NCBI GenBank assembly: GCA_964472545.1
Contig: CAYYNP010000056.1
Location: 1-39,419, forward strand
Source: CAYYNP01 sp964472545
GTDB taxonomy: Bacteria; Planctomycetota; Planctomycetia; Pirellulales; Thermoguttaceae
Reading direction: 5' to 3'
DNA length: 39,419 bases
In this document: piece by piece, positions 16,701 to 25,700 of the stretch
How the letters are laid out: every line of letters begins with the position of its first letter
Position numbering within the stretch: the stretch's first letter is position 1
Translations under genes and position numbers: made by a program
Notes under the pieces: model-generated
What the model was told of the DNA's origin: nothing
The model's database searches: none
Seen by the model: the letters and a program-made list of their open reading frames with translations, nothing else

Positions 16701-19603
16701 TGATCCTCAACGTCAACAAGACGAACGTCAACGGCAACAACAAGCCGTCGCGGGTCTACAACAAGCTGCGCCAGAACGAGGAGTTTCGTCTGCGATTTGC
16801 CGATCGCGTTCAGAAGCACATGTTCAACGGCGGCGTGCTCACGCCCGCCCGCTCGACCGAAATGTGGGACGTTCGCACGGCCGAAGTCTACGACGCCGTG
16901 GTCGCCGAATCGGCCCGTTGGGGCGACTACCGGCGCGACGTCCACTCCAACCGCTGGAACCACAGCCAGTTCGACCTGCTTAACCGCGACGAGCATTACG
17001 TGGCCCAGCAGCAGTTCATCCGCGAGCGGTATCTACCGTCGCGCACCAATACCGTGCTCGGGCAGCTTCGCGCCGGGAATCTCTACCCGGACGTCGACGC
17101 GCCGCAATATCGCGTAAGCGGCACGCGGCAACACGGCGGCGGGATCGAAACGACCGATCAACTCACCATCACCGACGCCCCGGGCACGATCTACTACACG
17201 CTCGACGGCAGCGACCCCCGGCTGACCGGCGGCGCCGTCCACGGCACGGCCTACACCGGGCCGATCTCGATTACCGAAGACGTCGTGGTCAAGGCCCGGG
17301 CGCGCGATGGCGGCAAGTGGTCGGCGTTGAGCGAGGCCCGATTCCTGATCCACACGCCCGCGGCCGCCGAAAACCTGGCGATCGGCGAGATCAACTACAA
17401 CCCGTTCGATCCCACCGTGGCCGAACTGGCCACCCAGCCGCCGGAAGACGACGACTTCGAGCCGGGCGACTTCGAGTTCATCGAATTGCTGAATACGACC
17501 GCCGACACCGTGGTCAACCTGGCCGACGCCCACTTTACCGCCGGCGTCGAATTCTCCTTCAACGACGGCACGGCAACGTTGCTCGAGCCGGGCGGGAGGG
17601 CCGTGCTCGTTGCCAATCTGGCGGCCTTCGAGGCGCGATACGGCGCACAGGTCAACGTCGCCGGGCAGTTCACCGGAAGCCTCGACAACGGCGGCGAGCG
17701 GATGGTGCTCGAGGACTGGTGGGGCGAGACGATCTTCGATTTCCGCTTCGGCGACGGCAACCGCTGGCCGGGCCGCGCCGACGGCAAGGGCGCCACGCTG
17801 CAGTTGCGAGAGCCGCCGAACACTCTGCCGGACGATTACGGCAACAGCGAAACGTGGCAGTCGAGCGTGCAATTCGGAGGCACTCCGGGGGCTCCGCCGG
17901 CGGAAGCGACGGGCGTGGTCGTCAACGAAGTGCTCACCCACAGCGACGCCCCGCTGGTCGACGCCATCGAACTCAAGAACACCACGGCCGAAGCGATCGA
18001 CGTCGGCGGCTGGTACCTCAGCGACAGTTGGGGGTGGAGTTCGAGCGACCGCAACGGCGACTATCGGAAGTTCCGCATTCCCGACGGCACGGTGGTCCCC
18101 GCGGGTGGATACGTCGCGTTCTACGAAGGGCACGACGTGGGTGGGCAGATCGAGTTCGACCCGGCGACGGAATTCGGCGGCGCCGGCGACGGGGATTTCG
18201 CCTTAAGCGGCGCCAAGGGCGACGACGTCTGGCTGATGGAGGCCGACGCCGCCGGCAATCTGACCCGCTTCGCCGACCACGTCGAGTTCCCCACCGCCGC
18301 GGCCGGCGAAACGTTCGGACGCTGGCCCGACGCCACCGGCGACTTGTACCCGATGCTCCAGCGCACCCTGGGCGGCCCCAACTCGGCCGGGCGAATCGGA
18401 CCGCTTTCGATCGGCGAGGTGATGTACCATCCGGCCGAGGGTGGCGGCCCTGCCGACGAGTTCATCGAACTGGTCAACACCAGCGGCAGCACCGTGAAAC
18501 TGTTCGATCCGTTACGGCCGGCCAACACCTGGCGGATCGCCGGGCTGGGATTCAGCTTCCCACGCGGCGTGGAGGTGCCTTCCGGCGGCGCGGTGTTGGT
18601 GGTGCCGATCGAGCCGGACGCGTTTCGTTCTCGTTACGACGTGCCTGCCGACGTGCAGATCTTTGGACCGTACGCCGGGTCGTTGGACAACTCCGGCGAG
18701 AACGTGCGGCTGTTGCGCCCCGACGAACCGACCGGCGAATCGACCGTGCCGTGGATCACGGTCGACCGGGTCGACTACCGCCGCGACGAGGGCTGGCCGA
18801 CGGAGGCCGACGGCACCGGCGCCTCGCTGCATCGCGCGGCCATCGGCACCGGCGGGACCTACGCCGAGAGTTGGGCGGCCGCAGAGCCGACGCCCGGCGA
18901 CGCCTCGAATCTCGTCAGTACGCGGATCGTTGGCCGCCACGTCTTCTACAACCGTTCGAGTTTCGACGGAAACGACGCCGCTGCCACGGCGGCCGACGAT
19001 GCGGCGATCGCGGTCGACAAGACGCCGCTGCTGCCGGGCAGCGTTGCCACGCAAGCCAACTACACCAACTACAGCCTGGGCATCAACGGCGTGATGGTCG
19101 ACGTCGCCGGGCTGGCACCGGACTTCGACCCGGCGCTCGGCGACTTCCGTTTTCGAGTCGGCAACAGCAACACGCCGGCCGATTGGGCCGGCGCGCCGCC
19201 GCCGACAAGTCTTACGCTACGCGCAGCGGCCGGCATCGACGGCTCCGACCGAATAACGCTCGTTTGGCCCGATCACGCCGTCAAGCAGCAGTGGCTCGAA
19301 GTGACCGTGCTCGGCGCAAATTTGGGGCTGCCGGCCGACGACGTCTTCTACTTCGGCAACGCGGTGGCCGAAGCGGGCAACTCGCCGTCCGACGCCCAGG
19401 TAACCACCACCGATCTGTTGCTGGCGCGGAATAACCCCCGCAACTTTCTCAACCCAGCCGCGGTCGATTTCGCCTTCGACTACAACCGCGACCAACGCGT
19501 CGGCACCACCGACGTGCTCTTGGCACGGAACAATCAGACGAATTTCCTCACCCAACTACGGTTGATCGAGCCGGCCGTGGATGCGTTGTTCGGCGAAGCA
19601 TAA
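13781..19603 (+). CDS. Giant exported LEPR-XLL / LTD / CotH-kinase-like / dockerin-like protein 1
   Basis: A 1940-aa exported protein. Order by eye: basic N-terminus with the planctomycete LEPR-XLL motif (FEPLEPRRVL, residues 38-44); lamin-tail domain (LTD) at about 48-170; a second LTD-like unit (220-340); a lectin/galactose-binding-like sandwich (about 400-530, YNDGFVAYLNGREVARHN); a chitobiase C-terminal-like domain (568-600, IFYTLDGSEPT); a CotH-kinase-like domain (687-1087) with NNDWDGHNW and LLFAWDSEF; a second YYTLDGSDPR unit near 1136; three more LTDs (about 1200-1340, 1380-1520, 1545-1690); and a C-terminal pair of dockerin-like EF-hand repeats (DLLLARNN, DYNRDQRVGTTDVLLARNN, about 1860-1920). 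CotH proteins can be secreted kinases in spore coats; activity here is unproven. The GTG start has AGGAGG five bases upstream. The TAA stop lies inside repeat element E1. Confidence 0.9.
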   Translation: MRGIRKTDWLTRRPPSTRRRSTLARQHRGGLRLRFEPLEPRRVLDAGPLAISEFMAINDGGLEDADKEPSDWIEIHNPTDEPVALEGWSLTDDPSDLDKWEFPARPLPAGGYLVVFASAKDRAGTTGELHTNFKLDGDGEYLALVQPDGQTIAHAYAPSFPDQSPNVSYGMTDQTSSFLVPDEAQLRYTVPTQNVGDWMQPEYDDSSWLGFTQASNVLITELGTADPDYIEIQNVAARSVDTSGWAVAANIGTRGDVNSVHTFEWELPALMPGGQILYRTDDPADGADYWGEEIMWRTAGYGWVMIVDDVGNIADFIAWGYSAAHLSELDTTVNGHQVTLGDAFLGEPPPPGSAALSLQRHGVADHDDASDWSFTSPTSLDRVNAGLTTPFATEVATGVGFDVGSGELAAAVQIDVAAQMHGVNPSLWLRVPFTVDNPATFDSLHLQMQYNDGFVAYLNGREVARHNVPDTPHFDSAALEARDAQDSLTPVEFDVTPFLSELSEGTNVLAVHGLNAAADDANFLIVPDLARSGDEYFDVPTPWAANSTGFARFVADTKFSVDRGFYEQPFEVEITTETAGATIFYTLDGSEPTESNGTPYLGPIPVATTTTLRAAAFKGDYLPSNVDTQTYLFLDDVIRQPNNPPGYPSTWAGRPADYEMDPEVVGPNNVFDDAYRDTIIDDLKALPSLSVVMDVDDLFGSNGIYVKPQSTGFAYERPTSAEWISPDGSEDGFQINCGIRVQGGASRSPDFPKHSMRLEFRSQYGPGRLEYPLFDNLPYGRSPTDSFDEIVLRTSFNNSWPHWHYDQAPRAQYIRDQWVRDMQFEMGHMSTHGRYAHLYINGMYWGVYNIGERPAAPFQATYYGGDEDDYDVINSGSAIDGSGSGWSALMSLANAGLSTPQQYAKVQEYIDLDNLIDYMLLNFYVGNNDWDGHNWISARRNSPDSPFLLFAWDSEFAIATTPSQMQIGETGNQMILNVNKTNVNGNNKPSRVYNKLRQNEEFRLRFADRVQKHMFNGGVLTPARSTEMWDVRTAEVYDAVVAESARWGDYRRDVHSNRWNHSQFDLLNRDEHYVAQQQFIRERYLPSRTNTVLGQLRAGNLYPDVDAPQYRVSGTRQHGGGIETTDQLTITDAPGTIYYTLDGSDPRLTGGAVHGTAYTGPISITEDVVVKARARDGGKWSALSEARFLIHTPAAAENLAIGEINYNPFDPTVAELATQPPEDDDFEPGDFEFIELLNTTADTVVNLADAHFTAGVEFSFNDGTATLLEPGGRAVLVANLAAFEARYGAQVNVAGQFTGSLDNGGERMVLEDWWGETIFDFRFGDGNRWPGRADGKGATLQLREPPNTLPDDYGNSETWQSSVQFGGTPGAPPAEATGVVVNEVLTHSDAPLVDAIELKNTTAEAIDVGGWYLSDSWGWSSSDRNGDYRKFRIPDGTVVPAGGYVAFYEGHDVGGQIEFDPATEFGGAGDGDFALSGAKGDDVWLMEADAAGNLTRFADHVEFPTAAAGETFGRWPDATGDLYPMLQRTLGGPNSAGRIGPLSIGEVMYHPAEGGGPADEFIELVNTSGSTVKLFDPLRPANTWRIAGLGFSFPRGVEVPSGGAVLVVPIEPDAFRSRYDVPADVQIFGPYAGSLDNSGENVRLLRPDEPTGESTVPWITVDRVDYRRDEGWPTEADGTGASLHRAAIGTGGTYAESWAAAEPTPGDASNLVSTRIVGRHVFYNRSSFDGNDAAATAADDAAIAVDKTPLLPGSVATQANYTNYSLGINGVMVDVAGLAPDFDPALGDFRFRVGNSNTPADWAGAPPPTSLTLRAAAGIDGSDRITLVWPDHAVKQQWLEVTVLGANLGLPADDVFYFGNAVAEAGNSPSDAQVTTTDLLLARNNPRNFLNPAAVDFAFDYNRDQRVGTTDVLLARNNQTNFLTQLRLIEPAVDALFGEA

Positions 19604-19776
19604 AGCCGCGACCGGTGGTCGCGCCGGAGGCCGAGAATGGGGCTGGCTCCGTCGGCGACCGGTGCAGCAGTGGTGATCCGTTTTGCCGACGGTGCCTGTC
19701 CCCATTTTCCACTTCACGCTTGCGGTCCTATCGGCTCGAGTGGGCTTCGGGCGCGACCACCGGTCGCGGCTTTATG
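19599..19776. repeat. REP/BIME-like double-hairpin element, family E (copy E1), spanning both stop codons
   Basis: A perfect 27-bp inverted repeat (19599-19625 and 19750-19776) separated by 124 bases. Each arm contains a hairpin with stem CGCGACC/GGTCGCG and loop GGT. The outer end of each arm reads CATAAAG: the TAA at 19601-19603 stops the left giant gene and the TAA at 19774-19772 (minus) stops the right one. A related copy with CATGAGG at its ends is at 38926-39068. It probably also serves as a bidirectional transcription terminator. Confidence 0.9.
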
Positions 19777-22700
19777 GCCAATAGGCCGTGAACAACAAGT
19801 CGACGGCCGTTGCGGCCGGCGTGCTTGCGGGAGCGGCCGCGCCGGCGGATAGGTCGATCAGCCGCAGCGCCGTGAGGAAGTTGGTCTGGTTGTTCCGCGC
19901 CAAGAGCACGTCGGTCGAGTTGACCCGCTGGTCGCGGTTGTAGTCGAAGGCGAAGTCGACGGTCGCCGGCGTGAGGAAGTTGCGGGGGTTGTTCCGGGCC
20001 AGCAAGAGATCGGTGGTGGTCACCTGGGCGTTGCCGGATGAATTGCCCGCCTCGGCCACCGCGTTGCCGAAGTAGAAGACCTCGTCGGCCGGCAAACCGA
20101 GGCCGGCCGCCACCACGGTCACTTCGAGCCACTTGCTCTTAATCGCGTAGTCGGCCCAGGTGATCGTCACTCGATCGCTGCCGTCGACGCCCTCGCCCGA
20201 GCGAACGGCCACGTCGGCCGGCGGCGATGCGTCGGCCCACGCGTCCGGATCGTTACTCGTGCCCGTTCGGAAAAGGAAGTTGTCCGGACCAATCGCGGCG
20301 GTAGCGCCGGCCACGTCGACCATGATCCCGTTGATCCCAAGGCTGTAGTTGGTGTAGTTGGCCTTTGTGGCCACGCCACGAGGCCCCAACGGCGACTTGT
20401 CGGTGGCGATGGCCGCGTCGTCGGCGGCGCTGGCTTCCGAATTGTTGCCGTCGAACGACGAGTTGTTGTAGAAGACGTAGGCCCCGGCGACGGCCGCCTG
20501 CGGAGCCCAAGGCACCACGCCGGGCGTGGGCGGGCCGTGTTGCCAACTGGCCGGGTCGTCGCCCCACGCGTCGGCCGCGGACCGCTGCAATGACTCGCCG
20601 CCGCCGTCGGGCTGCGTGGGCCAGTCGCCGTCGCGGCCGTAGTCCACTTTGTCGACCAGCAGATAGGGCACGAATTCAGACTGCCCCGGGACCGGTTCGT
20701 CGGGCCGCAGCAGCCGGAGCGTCTCGCCGGAGTTGTCCAACGCTCCGGGATACGGCCCGAAGATCGGCACGCCGGCCGGCACTCCGTATCGCCCTCGAAA
20801 CACGGCCGGCTCGATCGACACCACCAGCGCCGCGCCGAAGGCCGGGATTTGGGCCGTGCCGGGAAAGCGGTAGCGCAGCCCGTCGAAGTCCCAGGTGTGC
20901 GAGGGGAACGTCGGATCGAACAACGGCACCGCCTCGGCGGTGCGGTTATAGAGTTCGACGAACTCGTTGCCGCCCTCGGGCGGATGATACATGATCTCGC
21001 TGATCACCACCGAGCCGATCCGCGGGCCGGTGTTGGGGCCGTCCAAGGTGGGCTCAGCCATGGGAGCCATCCGGCCGGTCGCGTCCGGCCAGCGTCCGAA
21101 CGTCTCACCGACGGCCGCCGGAGGGAAACTCACGTGGTCGGCGAAGCGCGTCAGATTGCCCGCCGCGTCCGCCTCCATCAGCCAAACGTCGTCGCCGTGG
21201 GCGCTGCTCAGCGCAAAGCCGTTCTCGCCCACGCCGCCGAACTCGTTCTCCGCGAAGGCCAGCACGCCGCCCTCGTAATGGCCCTCGTAGAGCGTAAGAT
21301 ACTCACCCGGGCCGATCTGTACGCCGGCGGGAATGCGGTATCTCTTGTAGTCGCCGTTCTGATCGCTCGAGGCCCAGCCCCATTCGTCGCTGAGGAACCA
21401 GCCGGCCAGGTCGATCGGCTGCTCGGTCACATTGTGCAATTCGATCGCGTCGACCGCCGGGGCTTCGCTGTGCGAGAGCACCTCGTTGATCACCACGCCG
21501 GCCGCCGCAGCCGGGCCGCTGCCGGGAGTTCCGCCGTAGCCGACGCTGCTCTGCCAGTTGTCGTCGTCTTGAAGAAACACCAGCCGGTCTTCGGCGGGCG
21601 CCGTTGGCACGCCGGCCGGATCGACCAACTCAAGCGACGCACCTTTGCCGTCGGCCCGCCCCGGCCAGCCGCCGCCGTCATTGAAGCGGAAATCGACGAT
21701 CGTCGCGCCGGTGCGATCGCTGAGCATGGCCAGCCGTTCGCCGCTGTTGTCGAGTTGGCCATCGTACGTGCCGGCCACGTTGACCGTGTCGCCGTAGCGG
21801 GACTCAAAGGCGTCGAGGTCGGACGCGACGACCACGGTTTGCTGCGGTCCGAGCTCAACGGCACCGGCCTCGGCAAAATCGAAACGAACGCCGCCCGAAA
21901 AACGCACGCCGGTCAGATCGATCCGTTCGTCGGAGAGGTTCAGCAACTCGATGAACTCAAAGGCCTCCGCGTCGACGTCCTCATTGCCGCCTTCGGCCCC
22001 CTGTGGATCGTGGGGGTGGTAGTGGATCTCGCTGATCGCCAGGTTGGCGGCCGTGGCCGGCTGGCCGAGGAAGAACTGGGCATCGCTCAGTGCACTCCAC
22101 TGGCTGCCGTTTTTGGCCCGGGCCTTCACAACGGCCGACTTCCCGAGCGGAACCGTGGTGCCGCTGGCAACCGCAATCGCCTCGGGAGCGACGGCCCCGC
22201 CGGGCAGCCGGGGATCGCTGCCATCGGTCGTGTAGTAGATCGTCCCGGATGCGGCGGTCACCGAGAGCACTTCGCCATCGCCCACTTCGCCGCCGTGCTG
22301 TGTGGCCGCGTCGACTTGATACACCGGCGCAGCGGTCGACGGATAGAGGCTCATATTGCGATACTGCTGCAACACGTTCGCCGTACGGGACGGGAAGTAG
22401 GTGTCGATCAGCCGGCGTTGTTCGGGCAGCCAGTGGTCGTTCTTGGTATAGAATTCGTATGGCCCGTTGCTGGAAGAGTGGACGTCGCGGCGATAGTCGC
22501 CCCAGCGTGCCGATTCGCCGATGATCGCCAGATCGAGTTCGTCGGCCCGGCGCATCCAGCGTTCGGCGGTAGTCGCCGGCGTCATCGCGCCGTCGTAGAA
22601 GAAGTGCTTGTGCAACCGGTCGGCGACCAGCAGGCGGAACTCCTCGCTGCCGCGGAGCCGGTTAAACAGTGCGCTCGGCCTGTTCGAGTTGTTCACGCCG

Positions 22701-25700
22701 GTGCGATTGGCGCCCACGCTTTCGAGGATCCGTTCGGCGTCCCAACTGTAGATCTTCCAGGGCGCGTCGTCGGGGCCGCCGCCGGCCGCCCGCCAGTTGT
22801 GGCCGTCCCAGTCGGAGTTGGCGCCGTAGTGGTTGACGATCATGTAGTCGGCCAGGTTCACCACGTCGAGCTTCTGTTGGATCTGCTCGTACTCGTTCAG
22901 AGTGATGCCACCGCCGGTGGCCGAGGAAACGAGATTGTGCAAGTCGCTCCAAGATCTCGATCCCGGCAGCCCGTCAATCTGGTTGCCGCTGTTCAGCGCG
23001 TCGAGTTTCTCGTCGTCGCCACCGTTGTACTGGGCGTAGTGGGAAGCCTCCTGGCGTTCGTGAACGTTGTAGACGCCCCAGTAGATCCCGTTCAGATAGA
23101 GATGCGCGTAAGTGCCCGCCCCGGCGTCCTCTTGTCCCATCTCCAACAGCGAGTCGCGGGCCCACTGGTCGCGGATCATCGAACCGCGGCGCCGTTGGCC
23201 GGAATCCCAGTGGATCCAGGAGTTGTTGTACATCGCGCGAAGCTGCAGGCTGTTGAAGCGATCGTCGGCCGAATCGCCGAACAGCGGGAAGTCGAGCCGG
23301 CCCTCGCCGTAGAGGTTGCGGAATCGCAGGCTCATCGAGTGTTTGGGCGACTTGCCGGTGTTGCGGCTGGCCCCGCCTTGCATCTTCATCCCGCAGTCGA
23401 CCTGAAAGCCCTCGCTGCCGTCGGGGTAGATCCATTCGGCCGAAACCGCCTTCTCCAGCGATTTGCTGCCGGGGTTCAGATAGAGCCCGCTGCTGCTGAA
23501 GAGGTTCTCCATCGGCGTGACCACCGAAAGCGAGGGGATCGACGCGAGGCCTTCCAGGAATTCGTCGCGGTAGTCCGGGTCGTTGACAACTTCCGGGTCG
23601 ACGTCGTAATCGGCAGCCGGCGCGCCGCTCCAGGAACTCGGATAGCCGACCGGCCGCGTCTGCTGGGCGACCTTTTCCGGGAAGATGTACGTCTGGGTGT
23701 CGACGTTGGTCGAGGTGTAGCCCGGCCTGTGGGCCAACGCCCGCAGCATCGTCGTGGTGTCGACCGCGATCGGCCCGGTGTAGACGATTCCTCGCGTTTC
23801 CGTGGGAACGCCGCCGTCGAGCGTGTAGCGGATCTCGGCGTCTTTGGTGTCGGTGGTGATCTCGACCGTGATCGCTTCGGTAAACAGGCCGCGGTCTACG
23901 CTGAATCGCGTGTCTTCCACCCAGCCAAGCGTTCCCTGCACGTTTTGGCGTCCCGGCGTGGGAGCGGTCATGTATTGCGGATCGCTGAGATTGCTGATGC
24001 CGATCAACTCCGGCACCAGCAGCAGATCGCCGTCGTCGGCCGCGGCGTTCAGGCCGTGGATCGCCAGCACGTTGCTGCCCGGCCGCAGGGCGAAGAGCAT
24101 GTGATCGGTGACGTCGATGTCCTCGTAGGCGGCTGCTTGCCGATCGGTGCGTGAGTCGGTGGCGGCGGAGGTGGCCTCGAGCACGTCGGGGGCGTTTCGC
24201 CGGGCGATCTCGATGCCGTTGAGATAAGCCACGAAGCCGTCGTCGTACTTCATCCGCAACAGCAGTTCGTCGAACCCCGACATATCCTCGACGGCAAACT
24301 CGATCCGCGACCAAACCGAAGCGTTCACGCCCTGCATCGCCGCCGCGACGTCGGTGTGGATCAACGCATCCAGGGCGGGCTGCCCCTGGCTGAAGCCCAG
24401 GCCGGTCAGGTTCGGCGTGGCGTCGCCGAAAGGCACGGCCACGTAGGGATTCTCGGTACCCTTGCTAGCCTCATAAGTCCAATCGAAGTCGCCGGCCAGG
24501 TTGACGTCGTAGTGGCCGGTCCGCTCGATCACCGTGGCCGGCTCGCTGCGGATCTCGGCCAGCTCGCGGACGATATTCTCAAACAGCGTGTCGAACTGCG
24601 GCGTGCGGAAGGAATCGAACCGATAGGAGCCCGAGTCGTAGCCCCCGTCGGGCAGCAGGACGCGCCGCTCGCCGGACGTGCCGAAGTGGGTCGCGCCGCC
24701 GTCGTCCAGATCGAGCCCGGCGGGAACGTCCACCAGATAAGGCGAGCCGTCGAAGGTACCCAGCAGCGCGGTCTCCGCGCGAATCGTGCCCGGTTCGGGT
24801 ACGAAGATCGGCTTGGGGCTTTGCAACAGCGGGCTGAAATCGAAGAGCTGCACCGGATCGGAAAGGCTCGTCAACAGCGAGTGGTCCTCCATTCCGGCGA
24901 CGATCTGCATCGTGGTTTCCGCCGACGCGGCAGTCAACGCGTCACCGGTCGTCCAGCCCCACTTGTCGCTGTCGCCGCCGCGGGCGATGAAGCTGTTCAT
25001 CAGCAAGATCGGCGTGCCCAACTCGTTCCACTGCTGGCGCGTCTCGCCGTGGTAGCGGCTGTTGGTGTTTCGCGTAATGACGATTAGGTCGGCCGATTCC
25101 AGCGCCGCCTCGTTCGCGCCATTGTCGAACGGCTCGTAAACGTCGCGAAAGGCGGCCGACATGCCGCTGGTGTCGACGGTGAAGCCGAGCGCGTCGAGTT
25201 GCGCCAGCAGCGGAGCGTCGCGCCCGTCGGGCGGCTGATCGCTGACGACCAACGCCGTGCGCTTGTCGGCCGCGCTGGAGGGCGCCGCCGCGCCGATCCA
25301 CTGCTCGCCCGCCGTCAGGTTCGCAAACCCGCCCACACTGACGCTCAGCGCCGCGATTTCCGACGGCCCGTAACCCCAGACGAGGAAGTCGGCCACGTTG
25401 CCCGTATCGTCCACGATCATGGCCCAGCCGCGATCGGTGTCCCAGTCCACCTCGGCGCCGAAGTAATGGTCGGCCGCATCGTCGCTGCGGTAGAGCACCT
25501 GCCGCGACTCGACCGACGACGGCAGGTTCCAGACGGTCGGATTGACGGCGTTGACGTCGCCGGCCGAAGCGTCGTTGACCGCTACGAACCAGCCGGCCGT
25601 AGCGAGCTGCCCGCGGGCGACGTTCTGGATCTCGATCCAATCCGTATCGCCCACGCCGACTTCGCTGATCACCATGCCCGCCGTGCCGCTGGTAATTGCG

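Noticed and set aside
15320..16996. A 558-codon minus-strand frame opposite giant gene 1
   Set aside because: Antisense shadow of a gene with clear domains; no family resemblance.
20849..24154. A 1101-codon open frame on the plus strand opposite giant gene 2
   Set aside because: It is a by-product of high GC at third codon positions of the real gene; its translation is repetitive Arg/Val/Gly with no domain, signal or ribosome site.
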